Source: Flavobacteriales bacterium
GTDB lineage: Bacteria > Bacteroidota > Bacteroidia > Flavobacteriales_H > JAHEZO01
Assembly: GCA_023250995.1 (NCBI GenBank)
Contig: JAHEZO010000008.1
Span: 1 to 37,194, forward strand
DNA: 37,194 bases
Direction: 5' to 3'
The position numbers and the translations under genes were made by a program. Shown in pieces: positions 1 to 9,422 of the stretch. The notes beneath the pieces were generated by a model that saw only the letters and a list, made by a program, of their open reading frames with translations, was not told the origin of the DNA and ran no database searches. Every line of letters starts with the position of its first letter. Positions within the stretch are counted from its first letter, which is position 1.

Positions 1-2
1 TG

Positions 3-443
3 GATGGGGTACAGTTAATTTGCCGGCTTATTGAAGGAAAATATCCTAATTACGAAGCGGTAATTCCTAAAAAAAATCCAAATAAATTAACCATAGACCG
101 GCTGGCTTTCTTAAACTCAATCAGGCGGGTTTCCATATTTTCGAATAAAACAACTCATCAGGTAAGGCTAAAAATTGTTGGCAGCGAACTAAATATTTCG
201 GCTGAAGATTTGGATTTTGCAAATGAAGCAAATGAAAGATTAACTTGCCAGTTTGAAGGAGAAGATATGGAAATTGGTTTTAATTCCCGCTTTCTTGGTG
301 AAATGCTCAACAACCTGGAGTGTGAAAGTGTAAACCTTGAAATGAGCGCTTCCAATAGGGCAGGGATCCTTGTGCCGGGTGATTCTAGTGATAAAGGAGA
401 GGAAATCTTAATGCTTGTAATGCCGGTGATGCTTAATAATTAA
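3..443 (+). CDS. dnaN: DNA polymerase III subunit beta (sliding clamp), C-terminal part; 5' end lies outside the window
   Basis: Open frame from the window edge: ...ICRLIEGKYPNYEAVIPKKNPNKLTIDRLAFLNSIRRVSIFSNKTTHQVRL...LMLVMPVMLNN, typical of the DnaN C-terminal domain; followed by a strong terminator. Confidence 0.93.
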   Translation, partial: DGVQLICRLIEGKYPNYEAVIPKKNPNKLTIDRLAFLNSIRRVSIFSNKTTHQVRLKIVGSELNISAEDLDFANEANERLTCQFEGEDMEIGFNSRFLGEMLNNLECESVNLEMSASNRAGILVPGDSSDKGEEILMLVMPVMLNN

Positions 444-487
444 AATTATCTGCCCAAAAAACCGGAATAGTTTTTTTTAAAATATTG

Positions 488-519
488 GGTATAAGTAAAA
501 GGCTTATACCTTTTTTTTT
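488..519 (+). terminator. Rho-independent terminator downstream of dnaN
   Basis: Perfect 8-bp stem GGTATAAG (488-495) / CTTATACC (503-510), 7-nt loop, immediately followed by a run of T. Confidence 0.88.
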
Positions 520-576
520 GTCAATCCTTTAACATTTTTTTAACAACGTATTAAAACTGTCAATTGAAAACAATTT

Positions 577-584
577 TATTTTTG
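577..584 (+). promoter_or_regulatory. Candidate Bacteroidota -7 box (TATTTTTG) for the thioredoxin-like gene
   Basis: Matches TAnnTTTG, 21 nt before the ATG at 606; no well-spaced -33 TTG seen. Confidence 0.4.
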
Positions 585-605
585 CTTATCAAAAAAATAT
601 AAAAT

Positions 606-2084
606 ATGAGGATTAAATTTTTTTTACTTTTTCTTGTTTTTGCTGTTTCACTTCCTTCATTTTCGCAGAAACTCCCTCCAAAATTTCAAGGCCACAACTT
701 AAAATTTAAAATCAATGGTTTAAAAGATACCGTTGCTTATCTTGCCGGCTATTATGGGCCGAAACAATATTTTAAAGATACCGCAGATGTTGACTCCCAG
801 GGAAATTTGGTTTTTAAAGGGAAAGATTCCCTGCCCGGGGGAATTTATTCTGTTGTAATGCCCGATAAGGGCACTTATTTCGAATTTATTATTAATGAAC
901 AAAATTTTTCGATGGAAACCGATACGGGAAATTTTGTAAAAGCAATGAAGGTAAAAGGATCGGTTGAAAATGATTTGTTTTATAAAAGGCTGAATTATCT
1001 TGAGGGGAAGCAAAAAGAAATTAACCCTTTTAAAGCTATAGCAGAGGATTCAACAAAATCGGAGGAAGCAAAGAAGCCCTCCCGTGATAAACTTTCGGCC
1101 ATTGATAAAGAAATAAAGGAGTATACACTTAAAGTGGTTCAGGAAAATCCTTCCACATTCCTGGCTAAAGTTTTTAAAGCAATGGAAGAACCTGAGGTGC
1201 CCGAAACCCCACTTCTCCCAAACGGAGCCAAGGATTCTCTTTTCCCTTTTAGGTATTATAAAGATCATTTTTTCGATAATGTTGATTTCAGGGATGACAG
1301 GCTTCTCCGGACTCCCGTATTTCATAATAAAATGGAAAAGTATCTTAGCAAACTTACAGTGCAGCATCCCGATTCAATAAGTGCTGCGGCAGATTTTATG
1401 GCCGCAAAGGCAAAAGGAAATAAAGAAATGTTTAAATATATTGTGCACTACGTTACAAGTACCTATGAAAAGTCAAATATTATGGGCATGGATGCAGTTT
1501 TTGTTCACATGGCACAGAATTATTATATGAAAGGGGAGGCCTTTTGGATTGATACCGCACAACTTGCTAAAATTACTGAAAGGGCCAATAAACTAGCACC
1601 TTTGCTGGTGGGAAAAAAGGTTGTAAACGTTACTTTGCAGGACACCAGTTGCAAAAAATGGTATTCATTATATGATGTAAAGGCAAAATATACTGTTCTT
1701 ATTTTTTGGGACCCAAACTGTGGTCATTGCAAAAAAGTTATACCGAAACTTAAGGAATTGTTTGATAAATATTCCGACCGGAATTTTTTCGATGTATTTG
1801 CCGTTGGTACTGAGTTTGAGGATAAAGATTGGTCAAAATTCATTGTTGAACATAACCTCAATTGGACCAACGTTTCAGATAATCCCGAAATCAATAAAAA
1901 TTATGCAAAATATATTCATTTAACAAATATTGAAAGTTTAAATTTTCGTCAAACTTTCGACATTTATGCCACACCGGTTACCTTGCTCCTGAACGAAAAC
2001 AAGGAAATAATTGCAAAAAAAATTGATGTAGAGCAAATCGAAGAACTATTGGAGAGGTTTCAGAAAAAAGAAGACAAAAAGTAA
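606..2084 (+). CDS. Thioredoxin-like/TlpA-type protein with N-terminal DUF4369-like and DUF5106-like regions; exported
   Basis: Signal peptide MRIKFFLLFLVFAVSLPSFSQ; C-terminal thioredoxin fold with LIFWDPNCGHCKKVIPKL (CGHC active site). Confidence 0.85.
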   Translation: MRIKFFLLFLVFAVSLPSFSQKLPPKFQGHNLKFKINGLKDTVAYLAGYYGPKQYFKDTADVDSQGNLVFKGKDSLPGGIYSVVMPDKGTYFEFIINEQNFSMETDTGNFVKAMKVKGSVENDLFYKRLNYLEGKQKEINPFKAIAEDSTKSEEAKKPSRDKLSAIDKEIKEYTLKVVQENPSTFLAKVFKAMEEPEVPETPLLPNGAKDSLFPFRYYKDHFFDNVDFRDDRLLRTPVFHNKMEKYLSKLTVQHPDSISAAADFMAAKAKGNKEMFKYIVHYVTSTYEKSNIMGMDAVFVHMAQNYYMKGEAFWIDTAQLAKITERANKLAPLLVGKKVVNVTLQDTSCKKWYSLYDVKAKYTVLIFWDPNCGHCKKVIPKLKELFDKYSDRNFFDVFAVGTEFEDKDWSKFIVEHNLNWTNVSDNPEINKNYAKYIHLTNIESLNFRQTFDIYATPVTLLLNENKEIIAKKIDVEQIEELLERFQKKEDKK

Positions 2085-2110
2085 AATAGACCACTTTGAA
2101 ATTATTAGGT

Positions 2111-2902
2111 TTAGGGGACTTTAACATTAAATTCTTCTGCCAGAATAGTTCTCAGCTCCTCATAATTCAGCCGGGTATTTATTTGTCCCCCTTTTGCAAA
2201 AGCAATTTCCCCCGTTTGTTCCGAAACCACCACGGCAATAGCATCTGAGCGTTCTGTTATTCCGAGAGCTGCCCTGTGACGCATCCCAAGTCTTGATGGA
2301 AAATCTTCCTTTTCAGTTACAGGTAGAACACAACGGGCCATTTTTATTTTATCTCCTTCAATTAAAACCGCTCCGTCATGCAACGGGTTGTTTTTAAAAA
2401 ATATGCTTTCAATAATCCTGGAAGAATAAAAACATTCCATCAATTCACCTGAGGTGATATGAAATTGAAGGTCAGATGTTTTAGTTAGTATAATTAATGC
2501 CCCTGTTTTAGTTCCGGCCATATTCCTGCAAGCCTTTGAAATGCTTGAAATGTTTACATTAAAATTTGCCTGATTTCTGATATTGAAAATTTTCCTGAAA
2601 ACCGGCATTTCTTTAACACCTGTTGTGCCGATTAAAATTAAAAATTTTCTTATTTCCTGCTGAAAAACAATAATTATTGCCAATACCCCAACCCCGATAA
2701 ATTGTCCTAAAATTTCTTTCAGCAGTTCCATCTTTAAAACTGCTACAATTTTCCAGAAAATGTAAATTACCAGAATTCCAATAAAAATTCTGATGGCTGC
2801 GGTACCTTTTACAATATTATAAAACTGGAACATTAAAAGGGCCACCAGGATGATGTCAATCAAATCTAGCCATCTGAAATTTATGAAACTAATGATAGTC
2901 AT
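2111..2902 (-). CDS. cdaA: Diadenylate cyclase (c-di-AMP synthase), CdaA type with N-terminal TM helices
   Basis: DGAVLIEGDKI and GMRHRAALGITERSDAIAVVVSEQTGEIAFAKGG (DAC domain DGA and RHR motifs); hydrophobic N-terminus. Confidence 0.93.
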   Translation of the reverse strand: MTIISFINFRWLDLIDIILVALLMFQFYNIVKGTAAIRIFIGILVIYIFWKIVAVLKMELLKEILGQFIGVGVLAIIIVFQQEIRKFLILIGTTGVKEMPVFRKIFNIRNQANFNVNISSISKACRNMAGTKTGALIILTKTSDLQFHITSGELMECFYSSRIIESIFFKNNPLHDGAVLIEGDKIKMARCVLPVTEKEDFPSRLGMRHRAALGITERSDAIAVVVSEQTGEIAFAKGGQINTRLNYEELRTILAEEFNVKVP

Positions 2903-4020
2903 TTAAAATTTTTTTCCTTTTTGTTTATTCTAACAGCTTGGTTGAGTAACTGTAGAAAAATATTTTTCTGCGATTCTACCGAATACTTTTCAATTACGGT
3001 TTTTCTTGCCTCTTTTCCAATTTTATTTCGCAAATCCCCAGAATCAATCAGACGGCCTATTTTTTCACACCAATCATCTTCTGTTGCAGCAAGAAATCCG
3101 TTAACCCCTTCTTTAATAATTTCATTGTTAACTCCAACTGGTGACATAACGGTAGGAATTTCAAGGGCCATATATTGCAACCCTTTAAATCCACACTTTC
3201 CTCTCGACCAGTCATTATCCGGTAAAGGCATAATCCCAATATCGATTTCAATTAAGTCCTTAATCTCCGTTTCTTTTCTCCACTGGGTTGTTTTGATTTC
3301 AAGCAATGAATTTGAAAAAAATTTATCTGCTATTACTTTGAATTCAATTTTATCTCCGTATTTTTCTTTGATTTTAACCAGGGCCGGAATGATAAGCTGA
3401 AAATGTTTTAAAGTGGTTGATGTGCCGGTCCATCCAATACATACTCTTCCGGTTTCTTTTTTTTCATTTTGTTTTTCTGTTTTTTTTATATGATAATCTG
3501 TATCAATGGTAGTTGGAATAATTTTAACATTTGGATTAAAATTAAATGCATAATCAGCAAGATACTTGTTTCCTGCAATAATTAAATCACTCAATTGAAT
3601 TATTTTACCTGTTTTTGAATAATCCTTAAGCCATTCGAGATTCTTATTTCCATCTGAAACATTGGAAAGCCAGATGGAATCATCAAAATCAAAAATTATT
3701 CTCGCTTTTGATTTATGGAACCTTTTTTCGAAAAAGGTAGTTCCGGTCATAAATGCTTCTCTTTGAATAAAAATCAAATCGTAATTGTTTGCAATAAAAA
3801 TATCCTTTATCCTTATTAAAAAACTTTTTAGTAAAACCAGGAACTTTGTTAAATAATTTCCCTCGCCATAAAATTTACTATCGTCCTTATCCGAAATTAA
3901 ATACGAAAAATCAATTTCAAACCCATGCCTTATTATAAATTCAAAATATTGCTCAAACCGGAATCTCTGACTTGGAGAACGTCCGGGCCGGTGGGCAGCA
4001 ATAAACAGAATTTTTGGCAT
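2899..4020 (-). CDS. Glycosyltransferase, GT4/group-1-like
   Basis: N-terminal Rossmann-like MPKILFIAAHRPGRSPSQRFRFEQY; GRVCIGWTGTSTTLKHFQ; C-terminal GLQYMALEIPTVMSPVGVNNEIIKEGVNGFLA; ATGA overlap with cdaA. Confidence 0.85.
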   Translation of the reverse strand: MPKILFIAAHRPGRSPSQRFRFEQYFEFIIRHGFEIDFSYLISDKDDSKFYGEGNYLTKFLVLLKSFLIRIKDIFIANNYDLIFIQREAFMTGTTFFEKRFHKSKARIIFDFDDSIWLSNVSDGNKNLEWLKDYSKTGKIIQLSDLIIAGNKYLADYAFNFNPNVKIIPTTIDTDYHIKKTEKQNEKKETGRVCIGWTGTSTTLKHFQLIIPALVKIKEKYGDKIEFKVIADKFFSNSLLEIKTTQWRKETEIKDLIEIDIGIMPLPDNDWSRGKCGFKGLQYMALEIPTVMSPVGVNNEIIKEGVNGFLAATEDDWCEKIGRLIDSGDLRNKIGKEARKTVIEKYSVESQKNIFLQLLNQAVRINKKEKNFK

Positions 4021-4075
4021 ATTAATTTATTTTCTTGATTCGGTTCCTTTTAAAGATTATTCTTTTAATTTTTGG

Positions 4076-4106
4076 CAAAGATAAAATTTGATAATGGCTG
4101 TCCAAA
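4076..4106 (-). promoter_or_regulatory. Bacteroidota-type promoter for the glycosyltransferase-cdaA unit
   Basis: Reading the minus strand: TTTG (4106-4103), 19-nt spacer, TATCTTTG (4083-4076), matching TTTG-N19-TAnnTTTG; start codon at 4020. Confidence 0.6.
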
Positions 4107-4119
4107 GTCAGTTTATTTT

Positions 4120-4127
4120 TAACTTTG
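4120..4127 (+). promoter_or_regulatory. Candidate -7 box (TAACTTTG) for the capD-like gene
   Basis: Matches TAnnTTTG, 43 nt before the start at 4171; no good -33 partner seen. Confidence 0.35.
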
Positions 4128-4170
4128 CCTTTGGGCAAAAATCTTTTTTTGCTCCTAAAAAACTTTTAAC

Positions 4171-6045
4171 TTGTGGATTCAGAAAAATAATGCCCCCAGG
4201 TGGTTGATTTTTACCATTGATGCGGGCATTTGCCTTGCTTCACTTTTTCTGGCCTTTTTACTCCGCTTTAATTTTTCCATTCCTCCTGAAGAAATCCGGG
4301 ATTTCGTTTTTGTTTTTCCTATTTTATTTATTGTAAGATCTTCAAGTTTTATTATCACAAAAACCTATTCAGGTATAATTCGATACACGGGCACAGAGGA
4401 TGCCAAAAGAATATTTTTGACTATTTCTTATGGCAGCGTGGTATTGGTTGTTCTCAACTGGGCCCGTTATTATTTTATTGATGAATCATTTATTCTTCCC
4501 TTTTCTGTTTTGATAATTGATTATCTCTCCACGGTTTTCTTTATGATTTCTCTTAGAATTGCCGTAAAAGTTTTATATGGTGAATTATATAACCGTACAA
4601 AGGAAAAATCTAAAGTAATCATTTTTGGTGCAGGCGAGTCAGGGATAATTACTAAACGGGCACTTGACAGGGATGCAGGAACCAAATATAAGGTGGTGGC
4701 TTTTATTGATGATAATGAAAAAAAAGAAAATAAGGAGATTGAAGGGGTAAAAATTTATTCTTTTGAAAAACTGGAAGAAATTCTCACCAATAATGAAGTT
4801 GCCCATGTTATTATATCCGTTCAGAATGTTCCTCCGTTGAGAAAACAGCTGATTATTGAAAAATGCCTTGCTCACAATGTTAGGGTACTTAATGTTCCTC
4901 CGGTTACTAACTGGATTAATGGGGAGCTTAGCTTTAAACAGATAAAAAAAATAAATATTGATGATTTGCTTGAAAGGGAACCGATTAAACTGGATGAAAA
5001 AAATGTGAATAAGGAAATAAGGGGAAAAGTAGCCCTTGTTACCGGTGCTGCCGGCTCTATTGGAAGTGAATTGGTTCGCCAGATTTCCAAATTCTCTCCC
5101 GGCCTAATTATTTTGCTCGACCAGGCAGAATCCCCATTGTATGAACTAGATTTTGAACTTTGTACTGAAGGGAAAAAAATAAAATATGAAATTGTGGTTG
5201 GAGACATCAGGGAGGAGGAAAGGATGGAAAATCTTTTCAGGGTCTTTAAACCCGAAATTGTTTTTCATGCTGCTGCCTATAAACATGTGCCCTTAATGGA
5301 AGAAAACCCCTCCGAATCCATTAGAACCAATGTAATGGGAACCAAAATCATGGCCGACCTTTCCGTAAAGTTCGGTGTAAAGAAATTTGTGATGATCTCC
5401 ACCGATAAAGCAGTTAACCCTACAAGTGTAATGGGTGCAACTAAGAGGATTGCTGAAATTTATGCCCAGTCATTAGGAACTGAAAGCACAACTGCTTTCA
5501 TCACTACAAGGTTTGGAAATGTCCTTGGTTCAAATGGTTCTGTTATTCCCGTTTTTAAAAAACAAATTGAAAACGGAGGGCCTTTAACTGTAACCCATCC
5601 GGAAGTAACCAGGTATTTCATGACCATACCCGAAGCCTGCCAGTTGGTACTTGAAGCAGGAGCAATGGGAATGGGAGGTGAAATTTTTATTTTTGATATG
5701 GGAAAATCCGTAAAGATTGTTGACCTCGCAAAAAAAATGATAAAACTTTCGCGGCTTGAACTTGGAAAAGATATTCAAATTAAGTTTACAGGGTTAAGGC
5801 CCGGTGAAAAACTTTATGAAGAACTACTTAATGACAAGGAAAATACAATGCAAACCCATCATCCAAGAATCATGGTGGCTAAAGTCCGCCAATATGATTT
5901 TCCTTCTGTTTCAAATAAAATCAATGATTTGATTCAGCTCTACCAAACGCAAAACAATGACTTGATTGTGGGGAAACTGAAAGAAATTATTCCCGAATAT
6001 ATAAGCCGGAATTCAGTTTTTGAAAAATTAGATGCGTCCGAATAG
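4171..6045 (+). CDS. Polysaccharide biosynthesis protein, membrane-anchored nucleotide-sugar 4,6-dehydratase/epimerase (CapD/WbpM/FlaA1-like)
   Basis: N-terminal TM region, VIIFGAGESGIITKRAL Rossmann motif, then GKVALVTGAAGSIGSELVRQISKF ... AAAYKHVPLMEENP ... STDKAVNPTSVMGATKR; starts with TTG. Confidence 0.93.
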   Translation: MWIQKNNAPRWLIFTIDAGICLASLFLAFLLRFNFSIPPEEIRDFVFVFPILFIVRSSSFIITKTYSGIIRYTGTEDAKRIFLTISYGSVVLVVLNWARYYFIDESFILPFSVLIIDYLSTVFFMISLRIAVKVLYGELYNRTKEKSKVIIFGAGESGIITKRALDRDAGTKYKVVAFIDDNEKKENKEIEGVKIYSFEKLEEILTNNEVAHVIISVQNVPPLRKQLIIEKCLAHNVRVLNVPPVTNWINGELSFKQIKKINIDDLLEREPIKLDEKNVNKEIRGKVALVTGAAGSIGSELVRQISKFSPGLIILLDQAESPLYELDFELCTEGKKIKYEIVVGDIREEERMENLFRVFKPEIVFHAAAYKHVPLMEENPSESIRTNVMGTKIMADLSVKFGVKKFVMISTDKAVNPTSVMGATKRIAEIYAQSLGTESTTAFITTRFGNVLGSNGSVIPVFKKQIENGGPLTVTHPEVTRYFMTIPEACQLVLEAGAMGMGGEIFIFDMGKSVKIVDLAKKMIKLSRLELGKDIQIKFTGLRPGEKLYEELLNDKENTMQTHHPRIMVAKVRQYDFPSVSNKINDLIQLYQTQNNDLIVGKLKEIIPEYISRNSVFEKLDASE

Positions 6046-6095
6046 ATTTTCTTTTAAAAACTCTTTAATAATAGCTTTATCATAAATTTTCATTA

Positions 6096-6497
6096 ATGGT
6101 ACATACCACCAAAATTTCAGTCAGGTTTGCAGATGTTGATGCATTTAACCATGTAAATAACGCCCATTATCTTACCTATATGGAGCATTCAAGAATGTAT
6201 TTTTTTGATGATGTAATTGGAAAAGTGGATTGGGAGAATAATGGATTTATTATTGCCCGTGCCGAGGTCAATTTTATTCTGCCCATTGTTTTACACGACC
6301 AGATTATTGTAGAAACAAAATGTTCGAAAATCGGCACAAAAAGTTTCGACCTTTCTTACAAAATTTTTAAAATTGAGGGTGGAACCAAAACTGAAATGGC
6401 AAACGGAATTACTGTACAGGTAGGTTTTAACTATAAAAATAATAAAACCATTCCTTTAACCGAAGATTGGAAAAAAAAATTGACTTCAAATAGTTAA
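6096..6497 (+). CDS. Acyl-CoA thioesterase, hotdog/4HBT (YbgC-like)
   Basis: ISVRFADVDAFNHVNNAHYLTYMEHSRMYFFDDV is the 4HBT motif; 133 aa. Confidence 0.88.
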   Translation: MVHTTKISVRFADVDAFNHVNNAHYLTYMEHSRMYFFDDVIGKVDWENNGFIIARAEVNFILPIVLHDQIIVETKCSKIGTKSFDLSYKIFKIEGGTKTEMANGITVQVGFNYKNNKTIPLTEDWKKKLTSNS

Positions 6498-6498
6498 T

Positions 6499-9354
6499 TT
6501 ACTCTTTAATAATCTTTTTGAACCGGAAGTTGTTTCCTTCAGAAATCTTTATTAAGTAAATTCCATTTCCGAGCATTGAAAGATCAAAGTTGTTTTTATT
6601 TGTCAAAAGAGGACTATTGAAAACTTTTTCTCCAAGCAGGTTATAAACTTCTAATCCTGCTTTAGATGGTTCATGTGTAAATTTTACAGTAAACTCTCCT
6701 GAATTGGGATTAGGGAATACATCAAAATCCAAATTTGTAATTGAATTCTGAATAATACCAACTGCACAACTGTCAATAGTAACAGTGTCAGAGTAAATGG
6801 CATTATTTCCGCAGGAGTTGGTAATTTTTACAGAAACAGGATAATCACCTGAATACAAATAAGCATGAAACGCATCAGTAATAGTTCCAAAGGTTGTGTC
6901 GGCCGGTGAGCCATCCCCGTAATTCCAAATGTAATTGGCACCTCCCAGTGCATTAAACTTTACTGAATCTCCCTGGCAAATCATTCCACCATTAGACCAG
7001 AAATCACCATCCACCGGAACATTTCCTCCTATGGTAACCATAAAGGAATCAGTAAAACTCTTATTACATTGATTTGTTAAGGTGAACAAAACTTTGAAAG
7101 TGCCATTTGTAGCGTAAACGTGTGGGGCAATATCAATGGAAAATCCTCCATCGGTAAATAAATAAGAGGTTGTAGTTGATGTACCATCTCCAAAATTCCA
7201 AAGATAAGTTCCGCTTCCTGCGGGTTGAATATAAAATAAAATGCTGTCACCCGAACAGGCGGTATCAACCGCAACTCCGTAGCCATAATCGCTGGGATTA
7301 GGAATCACATTATTATTAACATCCACCACAAATGAAATAACGGTATCATTTCCGCATTGATTTGTCATTGTAAGGGTAGCATTATAGCTTCCCACCGTTG
7401 GATATGAATGGCCTGCAGATTCAAAAGTTGAAGAATCCCCGTCACCGAAATTCCATAAAAATGTTTTTGCATCACTGCTCCATGCTTCAAAATAAATATT
7501 GCTTCCCGGACAGGCAGGCGATGGATTTACATTTAAATCAATCATCCCAGAAAAGGGAACATTATTATCAATGTTAATCATAGTAGAAAGTGTTGTGTCC
7601 TTTCCGCAATAATTGGTTATTGCAACCGAAACATTAAACATTCCTGCTCCCGAAAATGAATGGGTAACTTCATTCGCTGCTGTGGTATCCAAAGGCGTTC
7701 CGTCTCCGTAATTCCAAATATAGGAGGCCATGCCATTGGGGCCATTTATAAATATTTCAGTTCCGGGGCATGCTGTCTGTGGCCAGTTATAAAGGCCAAT
7801 TCCCTGCTGAAAGGGGGCATTTGCAGTTACAGAAACCATTCCACTGCCCGAACTGCTGTTCCCGCATGAATTGGTAACATTGCAGGTAATGGTGTAATTT
7901 CCAATGTTCGGGTAACCATGCATGGTATTTTGCCCGTTTCCTGAATTTCCATCTCCAAAATTCCATTGGTAGTTGTTCCCGACAGCAGAAGAATAAAGAT
8001 TTACCGGTTGGTTCGGACAAACCTCATTGGGCCAAATGCCGAAACCTGAATCGGGAACAACATTGGAGCCAACAAAAAGATTCTGATAAATTGTATCAAC
8101 CCCACAGGAAGTGGATACCACTAAAGACACGGTATAATTGCCAACATTGGTGTAAGTATGCTCTGCCCATTGCTGTCCACTTTCAGTAGAACCATCCCCA
8201 AAAGCCCAGTCATAATTAAATGCTCCGTCTTGTCCTTTGAAATTTACCTTATCTCCTGGGCAAACACTGTCGGAAGCCATTTCGAAAAATCCCGAGGACC
8301 CACCAACAAAAATTATTTCATAAGCATTTCCAACAAAATTAAAATTTGCATCATAAGCGGATAAACTTATCCAGTAGTTACCTCCAGCGTTAAATGTATG
8401 TGAGGTATCCAATCCAAAATAAGAGCCACCGTCACCAAAATTCCACTGGTAATAACTTGCCCCACTTGAATTGTTTGTAAATGTTACCGTTAATGGAGCA
8501 CAACCCGAGGTGGGGTTAGCCGAAAAGGAAATCTGTGCTTGAGCGGGTGTGGGTATCTGGTACGTTCCCTTTGTTACCATTCCGTTGCCATCTGCTTCAA
8601 TTTCAGCTAACGGAAATTCTTTGGTATCCGACCACCATCTGAAAGTAATGGTTGTGTCGGTGGTTGGGGAGCCTGCAGGATTCCAGGAACCAAACATATG
8701 AACAAAGGTGCTGTCAGTCTTATATTCGGTAACTTTTTGCCTCAGCGAACTTACATTTTGGAATGCAGGAGTGGTAATCATTCCCCACCCGTCAATTTCA
8801 CTGGAATAAACAATATTTGAAATCACTCTGATTGAGTCGATGGGAGGTTGTTGTGTATAAGGAAACTCAATCTTGTACATGGTGGTTCCGCTAAAAGTGG
8901 TTTGGTAAGTGCTGGGAAAGGAAATAAATTTTTCGGAAGGAGTAAATAATACAGGTGCGGGCCCTCCTCCGAAATCTCCATAAAATCCCAAAATATCAAG
9001 CGAATTTGAATTGTTGTTTAAAAAAAGATTTGCACCGCTTGTAATTAAACCAAGATTTGAATTTGGAAAAGAAGAAAATCCCTGCAGGTTCGAAGGATTA
9101 TCAAATGAATTGGTATCAGTTCCTTGGTTCAGCCAGCCTGAAAAGTCCCAGTTTTGGTTTGCCCCTGCTGTACCTGCCGAAGTTATGGTAGTGTCCTTGG
9201 CGGCATAATAGGTTTTCCCCTGCTGCGGCATGTTATTGGAATTAATAATTATCTGACCGGCAGAATTAAAAGGTGAATAAATAATTCCGGAAAATCCTGA
9301 TAGAAAAATTACCATTGCCGAAAATTTTGGAAGAAATATTTTTTTCATAATCAA
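6499..9354 (-). CDS. Secreted multi-PKD-domain protein with T9SS C-terminal sorting domain
   Basis: Seven PKD motifs (WNFGDGG, WAFGDGS, WNFGDGN, WNYGDGT, WNFGDGD, WNFGDGT, WNYGDGS); C-terminus NLDFDVFPNPNSGEFTVKF...LEVYNLLGEKVF...GNGIYLIKISEGNNFRFKKIIKE. Called ORF starts with TTG; ATG at 9348 is more likely. Confidence 0.92.
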   Translation of the reverse strand: MIMKKIFLPKFSAMVIFLSGFSGIIYSPFNSAGQIIINSNNMPQQGKTYYAAKDTTITSAGTAGANQNWDFSGWLNQGTDTNSFDNPSNLQGFSSFPNSNLGLITSGANLFLNNNSNSLDILGFYGDFGGGPAPVLFTPSEKFISFPSTYQTTFSGTTMYKIEFPYTQQPPIDSIRVISNIVYSSEIDGWGMITTPAFQNVSSLRQKVTEYKTDSTFVHMFGSWNPAGSPTTDTTITFRWWSDTKEFPLAEIEADGNGMVTKGTYQIPTPAQAQISFSANPTSGCAPLTVTFTNNSSGASYYQWNFGDGGSYFGLDTSHTFNAGGNYWISLSAYDANFNFVGNAYEIIFVGGSSGFFEMASDSVCPGDKVNFKGQDGAFNYDWAFGDGSTESGQQWAEHTYTNVGNYTVSLVVSTSCGVDTIYQNLFVGSNVVPDSGFGIWPNEVCPNQPVNLYSSAVGNNYQWNFGDGNSGNGQNTMHGYPNIGNYTITCNVTNSCGNSSSGSGMVSVTANAPFQQGIGLYNWPQTACPGTEIFINGPNGMASYIWNYGDGTPLDTTAANEVTHSFSGAGMFNVSVAITNYCGKDTTLSTMINIDNNVPFSGMIDLNVNPSPACPGSNIYFEAWSSDAKTFLWNFGDGDSSTFESAGHSYPTVGSYNATLTMTNQCGNDTVISFVVDVNNNVIPNPSDYGYGVAVDTACSGDSILFYIQPAGSGTYLWNFGDGTSTTTSYLFTDGGFSIDIAPHVYATNGTFKVLFTLTNQCNKSFTDSFMVTIGGNVPVDGDFWSNGGMICQGDSVKFNALGGANYIWNYGDGSPADTTFGTITDAFHAYLYSGDYPVSVKITNSCGNNAIYSDTVTIDSCAVGIIQNSITNLDFDVFPNPNSGEFTVKFTHEPSKAGLEVYNLLGEKVFNSPLLTNKNNFDLSMLGNGIYLIKISEGNNFRFKKIIKE
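6772..8535 (-). repeat. Seven tandem PKD repeats (protein-level; boundaries approximate)
   Basis: Recurring W(N/A)(F/Y)GDG spaced about 75-95 aa; six units carry a paired C(P/S/Q)G...C(G/N) signature. Confidence 0.85.
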
Positions 9355-9391
9355 TTAATTTAGTTAAGAGAGGAAGTTTTTATAAAAGGTT

Positions 9392-9399
9392 CAAATTTA
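9392..9399 (-). promoter_or_regulatory. Candidate -7 box (minus-strand TAAATTTG) for the PKD/T9SS gene
   Basis: CAAATTTA on the plus strand; 44-52 nt upstream of ATG 9348; no clear -33 element. Confidence 0.35.
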
Positions 9400-9422
9400 A
9401 GAAAAAAAAATGGGTTTGAAAT

